64,000 bases of DNA from Montifringilla adamsi (Eukaryota; Chordata; Aves; Passeriformes; Passeridae), in contig JAGGNK010008337.1 in the NCBI GenBank assembly GCA_017590115.1, forward strand, positions 2,792,912-2,856,911, in the 5' to 3' direction. Positions 1 through 11,760 of this stretch are shown here, piece by piece. Positions within the stretch are counted from its first letter, which is position 1. Each line of letters begins with the position of its first letter. Below the pieces are notes generated by a model. It was not told the DNA's origin, searched no databases, and worked only from the letters and a program-made list of their open reading frames with translations. A program made the position numbers and the translations under genes.

Positions 1-1139
1 TTTTTCCCTGAGTTTTCCAACCTCTTTCCCTGGTGTTTTGCCTCAAATCCCAGCCATAATATGTTCCTTCTAATAAGGGATTCCAACCTGACAGTTGCAA
101 GATTGGCACTGCCACCACACATTACGAAATCTGGAGTTTGCACCGTGTTATCTTTTTCCATGGAAAAATAAGGCACTGGCATATGGCATCTCTCAAGAGA
201 GTGGAGGCTGAGAGTGGGAGGCCAAGAAAGAGGAGGGTAAGAGATCTGGAGGCCAGTAATGGGAGCTGAGAGAAGCCAAAAGTGGGAAGCCCGAAGAATG
301 CAGGCTGAAGGACACCACAATCTGCTCCCTGGCCATGCTCTTGCTGCTTTGTTCCCTACATTTCCTCAGTTTCCCACCCAGTGGCTGCAGACCTGCCCTT
401 GTGTGTGACCCCCCACACCCGAGGTGAGGGCAGGAGCTGCCTCAGCCCGCTCACTGCAGCTCCAGACTTCAGGCAGGCCCCTTGGCTCCGAGAGGATCAT
501 AACCCCTGAGTTGTGTCTAATCAGGCAGCATCTGAGATTAATTGTGAGGGCTTTCCTCTACCCACCCACAGAGATAAATGCAGAGGAGCCAATTTGGTAA
601 TTGCCTTGAGTCCTGGTGTGCTTCTGAGTTGTTCCCGGGCCAGGATAAGGTTGGGTGAGGGAATATTTGCAGAGACATGAATGGAGCACTCACTGTGGCC
701 CCAGCTCACAAAGATACCAGGGTGTCCTTAATGGGGCAGAGCCAGGGATGTCATAGGTGAACACCATGATGCTATAAAAAAGAAATCCCTGTTGTGGCTC
801 TGCTTAGACTCCCTCTTGCTTTGAAACAGCTCTAGAGCCTGCTCTTGGGATTTCCTACGTCTCTCTTGAACCAGAAAGAAGGGGGCAACTATTTTGACCA
901 CCCCCACTGAACTGGCTGTACCTCCGAAGTGATATTGTGATGAGGACTCAGCTGACAATGCCATCACCCAAAGGTGGTGTGCTCATGCTTTTGGGGGACC
1001 TACTGCTTTGCCAGGATGCTGCAGGACACGTCTTGCTGTGTCATCCAAGATGTTGGGGCACAGAGATGAATAAAGGATGGGGCGGGAGCAGATTGGTGCT
1101 TTAGGGGCTGTGGGTAGGCAGAGAAGGGAAAAGCAGCCT
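1..1139. other. No gene recognised; purine-rich patch
   Basis: Nothing coding is recognisable here. A purine-rich stretch at about 196-300 carries loosely repeated GGAGGCTGAGAG / GGGAGCTGAGAG words, which looks like degenerate local duplication rather than a named repeat. The rest is mixed-composition filler without homopolymers or convincing motifs. Confidence 0.5.
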
Positions 1140-1402
1140 TGGCACCTGCTAGTGGCCATTAAAAACTCCCATGTTCTGCTAATCTGTGCTCATAAAAAGG
1201 CCATCTGCTAATGCTCAAAGGTCATTAAGTCACCAGCCCTGTTTACTCCTCCCGTGCTGCTGGGCCAAGCCTTTCTCAGAAGAGAGGGCTTAAATGGTCA
1301 TTATGGTGGCGCCTGCTCACCCTGCCGGGTGGCTAAAGGTCTGTCAGTATTTTCATTAGAAACCCAGACTTTCAGGGCTTTTTAAACTTGGCCATTAAAA
1401 CA
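1140..1402. promoter_or_regulatory. Candidate regulatory element with repeated TGGCCATTAAAA
   Basis: An exact 12-base word, TGGCCATTAAAA, occurs at 1153-1164 and again at 1389-1400, framing the block. Between them lie TCAAAGGTCA at 1215-1224, close to a nuclear-receptor half-site (NR2F/HNF4/NR5A class), and a related word, AATGGTCATTATGG, near 1293. There are no long open frames or homopolymers. Repeated homeodomain-like cores with a receptor site fit an enhancer. Function and conservation are inferred, not shown. Confidence 0.4.
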
Positions 1403-3057
1403 TTTGCTTCTCGCTGCCTGGCTGCACTTCGGAGAGGGAAGTTTTGTGTTGGACTGGTTGGTGATGAAACTGCTCAATGTCTTTGTGTTTTCCCTAAAAG
1501 AAACAAAGGAAAAACATAGAAAACAGAATCCCACTTTAGGTGCAGCTCTAGCGGCTGTGCTGGGTGTTGGTTTTGGGGTTCAGGAGACAGCAGTGTGGTC
1601 TGCCCCTACAAATGACACTGTCCCCAAACAGGCAGCGTTTGTGTCTCACATGGTCCCAGCACCACAAGTGGCTTAGGGAAGAAGCTGAGGCCTGGACTGA
1701 GAGTTGCCTTGATTTCATAGGTTTTAGTCAAACCTTTAAGGTTACATTAACATAGTTTTCTTGTGGTTAAATGGAACTATCAAAAACTTTGATAATTCTT
1801 TTTTCCTTCTGAGACTTCCCAGCGATAAAATAAGACGTAGCTGCTCAAGTTTTTATCCTTCATTTCTGATAATGATGGTGCCTGTCTCATAAAAACCTGC
1901 CTTTTATCTTCCCCAATTAGCTGAGTTGCTGCACCCTTGTGCTGGGAAGTTCTGAGTGCATAGTCAAAGCACCCCCTCCCCAGCTCCACAGGGCCAAGCT
2001 GTCCACCACTGTCCCTGCTCCCATCACACCGGTTTAATCTTTTGCTTTCTGCATAGTATGAAGAAGAAACCTGGGTCAATGTATAATGAAAGCTCATTCA
2101 AAACCTGGATTCTTAGAGTTTGGTCTCTGATGCCTTTTATTTTAAGTGGAACTTCTTTCACAGATCTCTTAATTTTTATTTTTTTTTCTGGTTAATGCAT
2201 TCAGGCTTTCCCTTGTGCATTTCATGAGGTTTTTCATCCAGGATTTAGGGGAAGATCACACTGGTTGTGTGATTCACTTGTTCTTCAGATTGCTTTTATT
2301 CAGATTGGTTATTTATTGTTTTTATTGTTGTTTATATTTCTGTTCTGACTGAGCTCCAAGACCACCTGGGGACAGGAGGGTGCTGCGCTGGCCACTGTGT
2401 GTAAATAAGGAATATGGAATTCCTTAGAGAGCTAAGAGTCAGGAATGGATATGAAAAAAAGGAAGACTATATCTCAGGTTTTTTACAGAGTATTTCCAAA
2501 CCATGCTGCAGGACTTAAAAAATAAAAATTAAAAAAAATCCCTAAGTCTTCCTAACTCAGCAGAGATGTTTTTGCCAGAACCTTCTTCTCATCAGCCAGT
2601 CCTTAAATCTGTAACAACCCAACAGGTAGTTAAAATAGTCTCAACTAATTGTAACCAGGACTGCTGGCTTCTTCTGGGCTATTGTTCTGATGAGGCACCA
2701 TGGCCAAAATCTTCAGGAGGTATAGAGGCAAAATAGTCAGTGTAAGAACTCAAAACAAGAACTACAGGAGGTTTTCTAACTTATTATTTAACTGCTGTAA
2801 AAGCAGCCCTGTGTCTCTGCTGCAGATGTGTCTGCTGTGGGCTGGCTCATGGCTTGGTCCAACTCAGTGTTGCTCCCTTGACTTCATGAGAAGAATGGAT
2901 TAAAGTGTTACAAGTTGAGGGTTTAATTCAGATTTTCTCGAAGCACAGAAGTGGTAAAATTTGTACAACTTCACACCACCATTCTTACATCAGCCTTTCC
3001 AGGAAAGTTCTTTTTTAAAAACACAGCCAAGCATGGGAGTCCCTGGAACAAGAGACT
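1403..3057. other. No gene recognised; AT-rich around 2030-2340
   Basis: No coding signal is recognised. The section 2030-2340 is T-rich and contains a perfect 7-bp inverted repeat, ATCACAC / GTGTGAT, separated by 5 bases (2255-2273). It may be a weak regulatory block but has no concentrated motif set. The remainder is unremarkable. Confidence 0.4.
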
Positions 3058-3074
3058 GGGGGGGGGGGGGGGGG
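3058..3074 (+). repeat. Poly-G homopolymer, 17 bases
   Basis: An uninterrupted run of 17 G on the plus strand. Such runs are length-unstable and difficult to sequence, so the exact length may be an assembly estimate. It can also form G-quadruplex-like structures. Confidence 0.95.
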
Positions 3075-4343
3075 AATTATCTTGTGATAGACACAGCAAG
3101 GTATTTGGAAAGGCAATGGTGCAGTGAGCAGCCATCCATCCTCAACACCAGAGCCGTGGAAATGCCATTTTCCTTCCCCCTTGATCCCTGTGTTTGAACC
3201 AAGTACTAAAAAAGGTGTTTCATATTTTTGCAGTAGTCAGTACTTGAAATATTTTGGTTCCTTATAGGTAGTGACGCAGTCTGTTTTGGTGGTACACATG
3301 AAAACAAACAAGGAAAGAGACAGAAAGCACAGGCAAATCCTTGGATGTTGTGTTTTGCTGAGGCTATGAAGTGGAGGAGGCAGAGATTTGTTGGGATTCT
3401 TGCTCAGCACACACAGAGCCAAATTATTGGCGAGTTTTGGTGTTGAGGGAATAAAATATTTTGCCCAGAGAAGGGTGAGGGATTTCACTTTGCAGATATG
3501 CCTCTATTTTACTGGGTGTATTTATTTGTCTATCTCTTGCTTAGGAGTGTTGGATAGGTCGGCTCCATAGGATTAAATCATATCCCAAACCATCCTGGCT
3601 TTGTGACAGTACAAACATTATTGGATTTAGTTCGCTTCTGCTTATCCACCTCCCGTCCTCCAAGATCCCCATTATTATTATAATAATACCCACAAAACTC
3701 CTGCTCTGAGATCAGAGGGGTTTTCAAGTGCCAAAGCAATCAACAAAACATACCTGGTCCTTTTAATCTCCTTTAATCCCATCTTGTGGGACTCTCCCAA
3801 TAAATGATCACGTATCCAAAAATTCTTTCTCTGCGATGACATTCGAGTTTTAGCTCACAGTTTTCATGAAATTGTCTCATATATGAAAGAAGATCTACTG
3901 GGGCCTTCTTATGCCATCAATAAAATAAAAGTTTGGGTTGAAAAATTATCTTATGGAATAAAATGGAATAACAAAAATCCATCATTATCTATGTTTCAGA
4001 AAAGGATGGTGTTTTGTTTAGCATTTTAGTTAGAAATGATGTATGGCTACATCATAAAACACTTATATTAAAAAGATCTTCTCACCCTGAATTCAAAATA
4101 TATATTGTACTCTCTTATCATCCAGTCATTTCAAAGTGAAAGTTAAAAATGCTCATCCTGTGGTATTATTCACTGGTATTATATCTTATGGCTGATGTAT
4201 TCCTCTAATACTTTTACTTAAAGGGGCTTTTACTCGGGGCCCATGAGAGCAGACATTTATTTTGTTATTGAAATGGTGATGCCATGGGTGGTGGGTTTGT
4301 ATTATTTTGCCAAGAAGGCCTGGTCTGCCCTTTCTGTTGGTTT

Positions 4344-4346
<3 letters not shown>
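3075..4346. other. AT-rich spacer with two perfect palindromes
   Basis: No gene is recognised. A 16-base perfect palindrome of AT triplets lies at 3673-3688. ATGATGTA / TACATCAT forms an 8-bp perfect inverted repeat with a 4-base loop at 4036-4055. The stretch 3780-4200 is strongly AT-rich without being simple repeat, and could hold a regulatory element or a matrix-attachment-like region. This is inference from composition only. Confidence 0.4.
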
Positions 4347-4396
<50 letters not shown>

Positions 4397-4406
4397 GTGT
4401 GTGTGT
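4347..4406 (+). repeat. Poly-T of 49 bases followed by a short GT run
   Basis: Forty-nine consecutive T (4347-4395) are followed by GGTGTGTGTGTG. Avian CR1 elements lack poly-A tails, so a run this long is unusual for a bird. No reversed polyadenylation signal (TTTATT) lies just after it on the plus strand, so there is no support for an antisense retrocopy tail. It is more likely a slippage-expanded homopolymer. Confidence 0.95.
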
Positions 4407-5099
4407 GCATATGTTGATACCCACTCATTTTTAAAGAAAATCAAGTGATAGCAGAATAAAGGGTGGCCCATGCTGTGGTTCAAAGTCTGGGGGGCGTGAG
4501 CTGTCCAGGAGTTTTCACAAAAATCCCTGCATTGGGAGCAGACAATATGACAAAAAGCAGGAGTCTGCAGTATCCTGGTTTGATGTTTTAGAGATGAAAA
4601 GTTTCTCCTGCCTGAGGCATAAATTTTGGCTTGAATGAGAGAGCCTAACCCTAAGGCGAAGACGCTGGCCCCCAGATTCCTGTTACTGGTTTGAACCACA
4701 CAGAGCAGAGTCTTAAACCCAACTGCATCTTGTCCTGAGTGAACGCCCTCACCACTAAAAAGTGAATATTGTCAGGGAAAAAAAAGGAAAGAGGAGTTAT
4801 TTTCTGGTGGCAGGCTCCTTGGTTTGATTCATTTGGGTTTTTCTCTAAAGGAATGTGGATCCATGCAGAACATAACTTCTCTGAAAACCCAAAGTTTTAC
4901 AAGGATGGGATAAAAAACTCCCTTTCCTACATATTTGATAAGAGATTGTCTCAAGTTGTGAGGGTGTGAGGCAGAATTGGGTTAAGTCAGGCTGGTCACT
5001 TTTGTGGGAAAGCAAACACTGGGAAATCTGCAGAGTAACTGAGCTGGACACCCCTCTCTGGCCTGCAGAACAATTTACTGAGGGGGCAGTTAAATGGCA
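4407..5099. other. No gene recognised
   Basis: The sequence has mixed composition. No motif clusters, repeats or plausible coding frames stand out. The short open frames that read into the preceding poly-T/poly-A are artefacts of that tract. Confidence 0.5.
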
Positions 5100-5580
5100 C
5101 AGATTAAGCTCATTAATGGTTCAGATATTTGCTTGGTTTACACAATGCTGTCCAGCAAATTATATTGATGCTTGACAGAATTATTGTCATTATTTATTCT
5201 GCTGTAAGCCAGATTTATAGATATTTGTAACTTTTGTAAGACTAAACATAAGAAACACGAATAACTTTACTAATTATATCACTGCTTCAGAGATATAGAT
5301 AGTGATAAAAATGCCAAGTAAAGTGAGCTAGTAAAACATTTTAAAGAGAATTTTAAAGTGAGCTACTGATTGATGTTCCCTTGGGTCTTTCTTAAGTTTT
5401 GAATGTGAGAATGGTGCTCCCCACCAGGGCACGAGGGCCTTTTGCCTCCATCAGCTCTTACAGCAGAGATGAGGAAGAACAAGGCTTGTATTGAGCAACT
5501 GATTATTAAATCAGATTGCATAATCTGAAATATATTGAAATCCTATAATAGCATAAACTGAGGCTGAACTTGTTAAACAC
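5100..5580. promoter_or_regulatory. Candidate AT-rich regulatory element
   Basis: This dense, non-repetitive AT-rich block contains TGACAG (TALE/MEIS-type) at 5173-5178. A 12-base direct repeat, TAAAGTGAGCTA, occurs at 5319-5330 and 5354-5365. TCAGATT / AATCTGA forms a perfect 7-bp inverted repeat around GCAT at 5511-5528. The texture matches that of vertebrate developmental enhancers. No conservation data are available, so the role is inferred. Confidence 0.4.
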
Positions 5581-7320
5581 AACAGGGTTGGTTGTTTGGT
5601 TTTTTCACCTTTTCCTTGTCCTCAACCCCTCCTGCCTCCTGGGTGGTTTATCTGCACTTCTTTGTCTCTTACCTGCTAAAATTGCAACCTCTTTAGAGCA
5701 GGAGCTGCCCCCTCCCTCTCTCTCATTACAAATATGAACAGGTCCTAGCACAGCTCTGATGAGGAATCTGGGGTCCTAACAAAAATATTAATAATGATTT
5801 CATGGCTGTTAAAAAATAAATAGAATCTTTAATTGGTGAGCAGAGTCTATAGGGGCCTATATACAAATTAAAGGTGTGCTTTTACATAGCTGTCAAATGA
5901 AAAATCCTTTTTCCTACCTATTGATCCTGGATTTGCTGTGAGCACCCTTTTAAGGAGGGAGATAATGGGTGAGAGAAGAGTTAATAAATGTTCAGCCATT
6001 ACTGAAAGCATGAATGGAAATCCATCATCAGTTCAAGTACTGGATGGGCTCTGGATGATAATCCAAGCCTGCTGACCACCGTCAGTGCCACTGGGAAGAA
6101 ACCTGCAGGGCCCTGGAGCTGTGATCCTTAGGGATGTGCCTGGCTCCCTGCTTTTCTGGGATGCACAGCACTGCAAAGCCCCTGGTTTTATTTTTCTCTG
6201 TGTTTAGTAATGACCTGCTTGAAACTCCCTTGAAAACATTGGGAAGGCTGGCAGTCTCTAATGGCCTTTGGATCAGGATTGTGGAAGTGTTTTCCTGAAG
6301 TGAACAACCAGTGGGAATTTTCTCCCAGGTGTGGGGAAAAAAATTAAATTCTTTTTCTTTTTTTGCTTCCCCCTTTGCCCTCCCAGCTTTGCAATTTCTG
6401 ATTAACTGGTCTTCCTAACACACTTGTGGTTAGTGTATTGTGGATGTTGTCAGGAGGAAAAAGTTGGGCCTCACCTCATCCGTGGTGACATCCCGTTGGT
6501 GTTTGATGGGATGAACACAAGGATGGTGGATTATGGGCAAAGCTTTAGAGCAGACCACGACGAGCTTGGAAAAAAGACAGGGAATGTGCCCTGAACCCAC
6601 TGAAATCCTCAGAGTTTGGGCTGCCTCCTTGCAGTATGACAATAGGTCAAGCAAGTGACAGTGGGATTTGTAATCCTCATTGGGAAGTCAGGATGAGGCA
6701 TCACCACTGAGGCTGGGAGAGCTGGAAAAGCTTGGCACTGACACCCCTATGCTCACCCACCCCATGTCAGAGTCTTGGCCACGCAGAGCAACTCAGAAAA
6801 CTCATAGGAACAGGCTTTGGTGGAAGATTCCTGGGGTTTCTTTCTAGGCATGCTGTAAATATCACAGGGGCTGTTCTCCCTTTGATCCCAAACTAGAGAT
6901 GAAAGGAACAATTCACACACATTTTTGAACCATAAAAAACATGTGGCTTGACATTGGTTCCAGAAACAGGTCAAGATGTAGGATAATCTTACTTTTTTCC
7001 TGAAATATTTGAACTGTCTCTTCTCACCATGTTATGAAGCTGTGCCATAGCCTTAGAATACAAACAAATGAGTGTGCTGTGGGATTTAATTCTCAAAATA
7101 TGGGTAAGAGGAAAAGTCTGTTTGACTTAGGCTAGCAGAACTTTCTACACAATACTGAAACTAAAGCCAGGTCAGTGTGCTGCTCCCTGATTTCCTTCTT
7201 TTCTAATATAGTCATTGTTCAATTTTTGTGGGTTGTGATCATGGAGAAAAAGCTCCATGTGTTCTTCTAGCTTGGAAAATGACAAGATAACAAATGATTT
7301 CATTGAGTAGTCCTACTCAT
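5581..7320. other. No gene recognised
   Basis: This interval alternates between moderately GC-rich and T-rich DNA. It has no recognisable protein, RNA gene or interspersed repeat, and no dense motif block. The region 5750-6010 is AT-rich and could extend the preceding candidate element. Confidence 0.4.

Positions 7321-7360
<40 letters not shown>
7321..7360 (+). repeat. (TAC)n microsatellite, about 13 units
   Basis: Forty bases of perfect TAC repeat. A tract of this length is likely to vary in length between individuals. It is bounded by TCCTACTCAT upstream and GTGTATCC downstream, and it is not inside any recognisable gene. Confidence 0.97.
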
Positions 7361-7989
7361 GTGTATCCTACTTTTATGAGCATGTTTTGGACCCTTGCTC
7401 TCCACCTGCACTCAGGTTCATCAGCTTCCTTCACTTTTACTCTGCTTCTCAAGACACCTCTTCAATTTGCAGGTATTTTAAACTTCTTGGAGGCCCCAAA
7501 TCTGGTCAGCTCTCCTAAAAAAGATGACATCCACCAGTCTGTGCACAGAACCCTGAGCTTACAGGTAAAATCAGAAATTATATTTGTCCTCTGATGACCT
7601 TCCAATGAAATTATGGAAAAATTAGGAGGGCTGAAGTGCTTTTATGGTCTGCCAAGGTCTACAAGCCCTGAAGTTCCAGAAAGGCAGTGACTGCATGATG
7701 AAGAATACAGACATATTTAGCTGTCTTGCACCAATAAGGATAAAGGTTTGGCAGCTGAGTGAGATTATGTCAGGACTAGTCAAATAATGCCAGTATTTTT
7801 TACCTCCATGCTTTTTCCCCAAAAAAAGGGGGCTGTAGCATCTTTAATTAAATGTTATATGAATACATTCCAGATGGACCCAAACACAGGGCAACTGTGT
7901 TTCTGAAATGCTGTTTCTAGATTTAAAATGTATTTGAAATGTAATTTAAGAAAAAAGATAATGGAAAAAAAAAACCCTAAAATAACTCG
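7361..7989. other. No gene recognised
   Basis: No recognisable coding or RNA gene. The sequence becomes AT-rich and motif-dense towards its right edge, where the next candidate block begins. Confidence 0.4.
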
Positions 7990-8488
7990 AAACAAGCCAG
8001 AATATAGTAGCTCATCATTACGCTAATATATCAAACAATATGAGCTTAGCTTAATTATCCCCTTTGAGAGTTGAGAAAACTAAGCACAACCTTCAATTTA
8101 CAGCTGTTTGGTGCCGGGAACCTGAATTATTATTTGAGAAGAAGGGGGGAAAAAAAAGTTTATTTATTGTGACCTACACTCAGTTTTTATTCATCATGGA
8201 AAATCTGTATATTCGCAAATGAGGGCTATTCATCTGCAGACTGCAGCATTCTTCAGCTGTCCGGGGCTGCATCAGCCGCACTTCTTCAGCTTTTGTGTTC
8301 ATCTCGAAGCCTCTTCATCCAAATTGTTCATCATCTTGATGGCGGAGCTTTATCTTGCTCTAGTGCAGCTGCATTCCCCTTATCCAAAGTGCCGAGAGAT
8401 ACAAGGGAGAGGGAGAGAGTGAGAGGCAGAATAGAAAAGAGAAAAAGCAATGGCCAGCGCTCATATGAGGATAATTTGTAGTTTCTCA
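7990..8488. promoter_or_regulatory. Candidate regulatory element, left module
   Basis: This non-repetitive block contains TTAATTA at 8051-8057, a homeodomain core, and several scattered CpGs (for example near 8113, 8263 and 8277) retained in an otherwise CpG-poor neighbourhood. The retained CpGs and complex sequence suggest constraint. An A-rich tract at 8489-8520 separates it from a second module of similar texture. Enhancer function is inferred. Confidence 0.45.
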
Positions 8489-8520
8489 ATAATAATAAAA
8501 AAATAAAAAAAAAAAAAAAA
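8489..8520 (+). repeat. A-rich tract
   Basis: An AATAATAAT-type run grades into 16 consecutive A (8505-8520). There is no retroelement body upstream that would make this a retrotransposon tail, so it is a low-complexity spacer between two candidate regulatory modules. Confidence 0.9.
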
Positions 8521-9050
8521 GAAGGAGGACAGGCTAATTACTGGCTTAACTAGGGCAGCCTGTGGATCCTCATGTCAAAAGGACTAGCGTAATTATTTGC
8601 CATCAAAGCACATTCATATTGTGGTACAAAAGAAGGGCCTTTCGCAAATGGATCTCACTAATAAACAGGGCTGAGAGGAGCATTATGTGTCTCCCTGGAT
8701 GCAAGCGCATTAACACAGTGACATGGAGCATAACTCTCAGCCTGGAGAGGGGGGGTGGAGAGGAAGAATGATAATTATCCCCCCTCCCCAGCTTTCCTCT
8801 CCTTTTCCTTTGTGTTGGGCTAGCAAGCCGAACGCGACCCGCTGGAAGGCCCAAGGCAGGCTATTAGTGACCTCTGAGCATTGACAAGGTGGCTACACTC
8901 TTAAAAGCCCAGCTCTCCATGTCAGGAGGGTCGCAGGAGCCCAGGAGAGGAGCTTTAAATGGTCCAGCAAACACTTCAACCTTAAAGACACCTGGAAGGT
9001 CATGACCAATTTAATGTAGATGAATCTGGCGTGAAGAGGGCTCTTTTGAA
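8521..9050. promoter_or_regulatory. Candidate regulatory element, right module
   Basis: TAATTA cores occur at 8535-8540 and 8590-8595, within complex sequence that keeps CpGs (near 8589, 8642, 8706 and 8830-8838). Of all the blocks in the window this is among the most enhancer-like by eye. The short open frames crossing it show no protein similarity, so constraint, if real, would be on DNA rather than protein. Confidence 0.45.
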
Positions 9051-9070
9051 TCTACGGACAAAAGTTTTTA

Positions 9071-9117
9071 GTTGTTTTCTTTTTTTTTTTTTTCCTTTTT
9101 CTTGGGTGTTTTTTTCC
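9071..9117 (+). repeat. T-rich low-complexity tract
   Basis: T runs interrupted by single C, CC and CTTGGGTG. It is simple low-complexity DNA at the right edge of the preceding candidate element, with no sign of an attached retroelement. Confidence 0.9.
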
Positions 9118-9130
9118 CTCCCCACATTAT

Positions 9131-10969
9131 TTTTTTGCAGATCTTAGCATAAGGGATCTTAGCTGGAGAAAGAGGCTTGATTCTGGAGACCACTCCTGCA
9201 CCCGCTGAGCAGATGTGGTGCCAGGCAGCCTCCAAGGCTGCAGCTTTCCATGAGGAAAAGCAAACACTTTTGGAAAGAAAGAGAAGGGACTCAGATGCAC
9301 CTTCCAGGCACGTCTGGAAGCCCTGATGTGCTAACACATTTCAAACTCAGACACATTGCACAATGTGTGTATCTATGGTTTATATGTGGATGCAAAGGGG
9401 ACTGTTTGCCTCTGGGGTTTTTTACTATTCCAGCTACACCAGGTTATTCCCCACCAATGCCCACTGGTTCCTTGCCTGCCAGCCATGGAGTTTTTCTGTT
9501 GGAATGGTGTGTGAGTGAGCCCATTGCTTGTCATGGGTTCAAGGGAGAGCTGCTGGGAAATGTTCAGCACCACAATTTGGTTTTCTCAATCTCCTCTGTT
9601 AGAGCTGTACCACCTCAGCAGTCAGGGCATGAGCTGCCTTGGCTGTGCTGATTCTCCCCAGGAAATCCCTTCTGCTCCTCCTCATGCTTTCATGGAGAGG
9701 AGGCTGCAATAAGGGTAGTCTGTGAATAATGGGGATGAGCCACCCACCCCTAGTGCTCCACTGCTCTGGAGGAGGAACTTAGAGGTTTACGATGTTGGTT
9801 TTGCTTCATTTTCGGAAGGAACCTTTCTTTCAGTGCTCATGTCCCAACTTCTTCTAAATAATTGGATTCTGTGCTGTATAACAGCTCTGCTGGCCATCAG
9901 AGCAGTAAACTGGGGTAGTCCTTTCCTGTAACAACCTTGCCTGACACCACAAGACTGGACAAGTGCAGCTGGCAGGAGGGAAGGTGGGAGGGAAGGGAGC
10001 GCATGGCACACGGTGACATGGATCCTGACGTGCAGCCACATGTGACAGGGATAAAAGGATTTTGAAGCCCAACTCACCTGTGGTACAAAGCACTGAAAGC
10101 CAAAGTTGTTTCTTTTCCGGGGCTCTTCTAGGTCACATCTAGGTCACGTTGCAGAGGGGAGCCTCTTTTCCATGTCACAGCACTTGGGGACATCGCTGTC
10201 CATGTCACCTTGATGGGCAGGAGGAGCCCAGGTCTGCACAGCCTGTTTGCCCTGCTCACCCCAGGAACAGCTCATGGAGCCACCTGGCTTAGGAGGAGAA
10301 TTGCCAGATTGTCAACCTAACACACCCAGCTGTGAGTCAGATTTGAAAAATGAGCAAGTGAGGTGGCTTTAAAAATCCTGGAATTAAACTGGTGGCAGAT
10401 CTTTTGCTGTTTCTTTTTCTTGTTTTGTTTTGTTTTCCCCCATCCTTCTTGCTTGGTAACTCTAGAAAGGATTTGGATGCTTTCTCCATACTTTCCTCTG
10501 CAAGGAAAAAGAGTGGTGAACATGGGTTTGAAGGGGCAGAAAATAACCCAAGAGTAGGGAGGCTGTTTAGTAGAGATCACAGAAACCTGATGCAATTCAG
10601 TGAAATAGTGAACACTGATAACATAGGAGTACAGACACACTCCTACCCAGGCAGGGTTTGAGGGCTGGACCCTAAAATGTTTTTTTCATTTTTCCCCTAT
10701 TTCCCTGGAGGTTAGAAAATTCTGCATACATCAAATTTTGCCTTTAGTTTATAGGAAATTGTAAACAGGGACTCAGTAGCAGATTTGGATCCACTGAGCT
10801 ATGGATATTCTGGAGTAAAAAGAATAGAATATATACAACTTTAAAATACATATCTCGAGGACAGGGATTTGAAAAGTTGCCTTTATAAAGTTGGGAGAGT
10901 GGGGGTTTTTGTATTTTTAAATGAATCCAGGTAAACTTTCCTGGCTTAGTTTTATCCAGCCATGCCAAG
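9131..10969. other. No gene recognised
   Basis: This is GC-moderate filler with many short chance open frames on both strands and none with a recognisable protein. A small TTTTG repeat lies at about 10421-10436. No motif concentration was seen. Confidence 0.4.
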
Positions 10970-11725
10970 GACCAAGTGCTGATATTAGCAATAAAGACAA
11001 TGTTATTAGTAGCATTACATCAATGTAAAGAAGGTTATAGAGTTAGCATTTGTTAAAAAAAATCTGTTAATGGTGACTTTTTGCCATTAACTCACTCTTT
11101 TGCAGTATTTTATGCAGTGTTTATGAACCTGGGTATGTATTTCTAGTGTTGCCAAGAATAATCAAAGACAAATATAGCAGTTGCAGGGTTTCTTTCCTGA
11201 TGAAATCCTACTGCAGCTTCCAAACCCAGAGCTGGCCTCCAGTAAGGGACTGTGTCCTTTGGAGTCAAAGTGTGCTGCTTGAACTTACCACACAATGCTT
11301 TCAAGGTTGTGCTTGTCTAAAGTGACTTAATTTGTACTGCAGGAGTAGCCTTGTACCCACAAACACGCCAAAAGCCGCGGCGAGCCAGGGCAGCAGGGTT
11401 ATTACTAATTTTTTATTAAAATCCCTTAGGCGCACACAGAAGGCCCAAAAGCAGCTTTAATAATAGACAACATACAGCACATTTTTCTTGTATTGCCATG
11501 TAATCAAATCTAAAGCTTCTGTTCACTTTCTTTGTTTTACCTAGAGGACCAGCTTCCAATTTAGTTGTGGCCTGCACTAAACTGATTTTTCATTGTAATT
11601 AATGCCTACTTTGGCCTCAGCCACTTATACAACTTTCCATTAGAGGTTTGCAGCCATCCACAGAGAATTTCACCAAGTTACCCTCCCGATCCTGCTACAC
11701 TTGCAATTTTTGTTAAAGTGCCTTT
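10970..11725. promoter_or_regulatory. Candidate regulatory element, long AT-rich block
   Basis: Motifs include ACAATG near 10998, a TTACAT / ATGTAA inverted repeat at 11015-11028 and TAATTA at 11596-11601. A CpG-retaining segment at about 11367-11382 sits inside otherwise AT-rich DNA. The sequence is complex and non-repetitive over roughly 750 bp. It could be two adjacent elements. Function is inferred. Confidence 0.45.
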
Positions 11726-11727
11726 TA

Positions 11728-11741
11728 TTTTTTTTTTTTTT
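11728..11741 (+). repeat. Short poly-T tract
   Basis: Fourteen consecutive T at the right boundary of the candidate regulatory block. It is ordinary low-complexity sequence. Confidence 0.9.
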
Positions 11742-11760
11742 ACTTTATTATTATTTTGCA

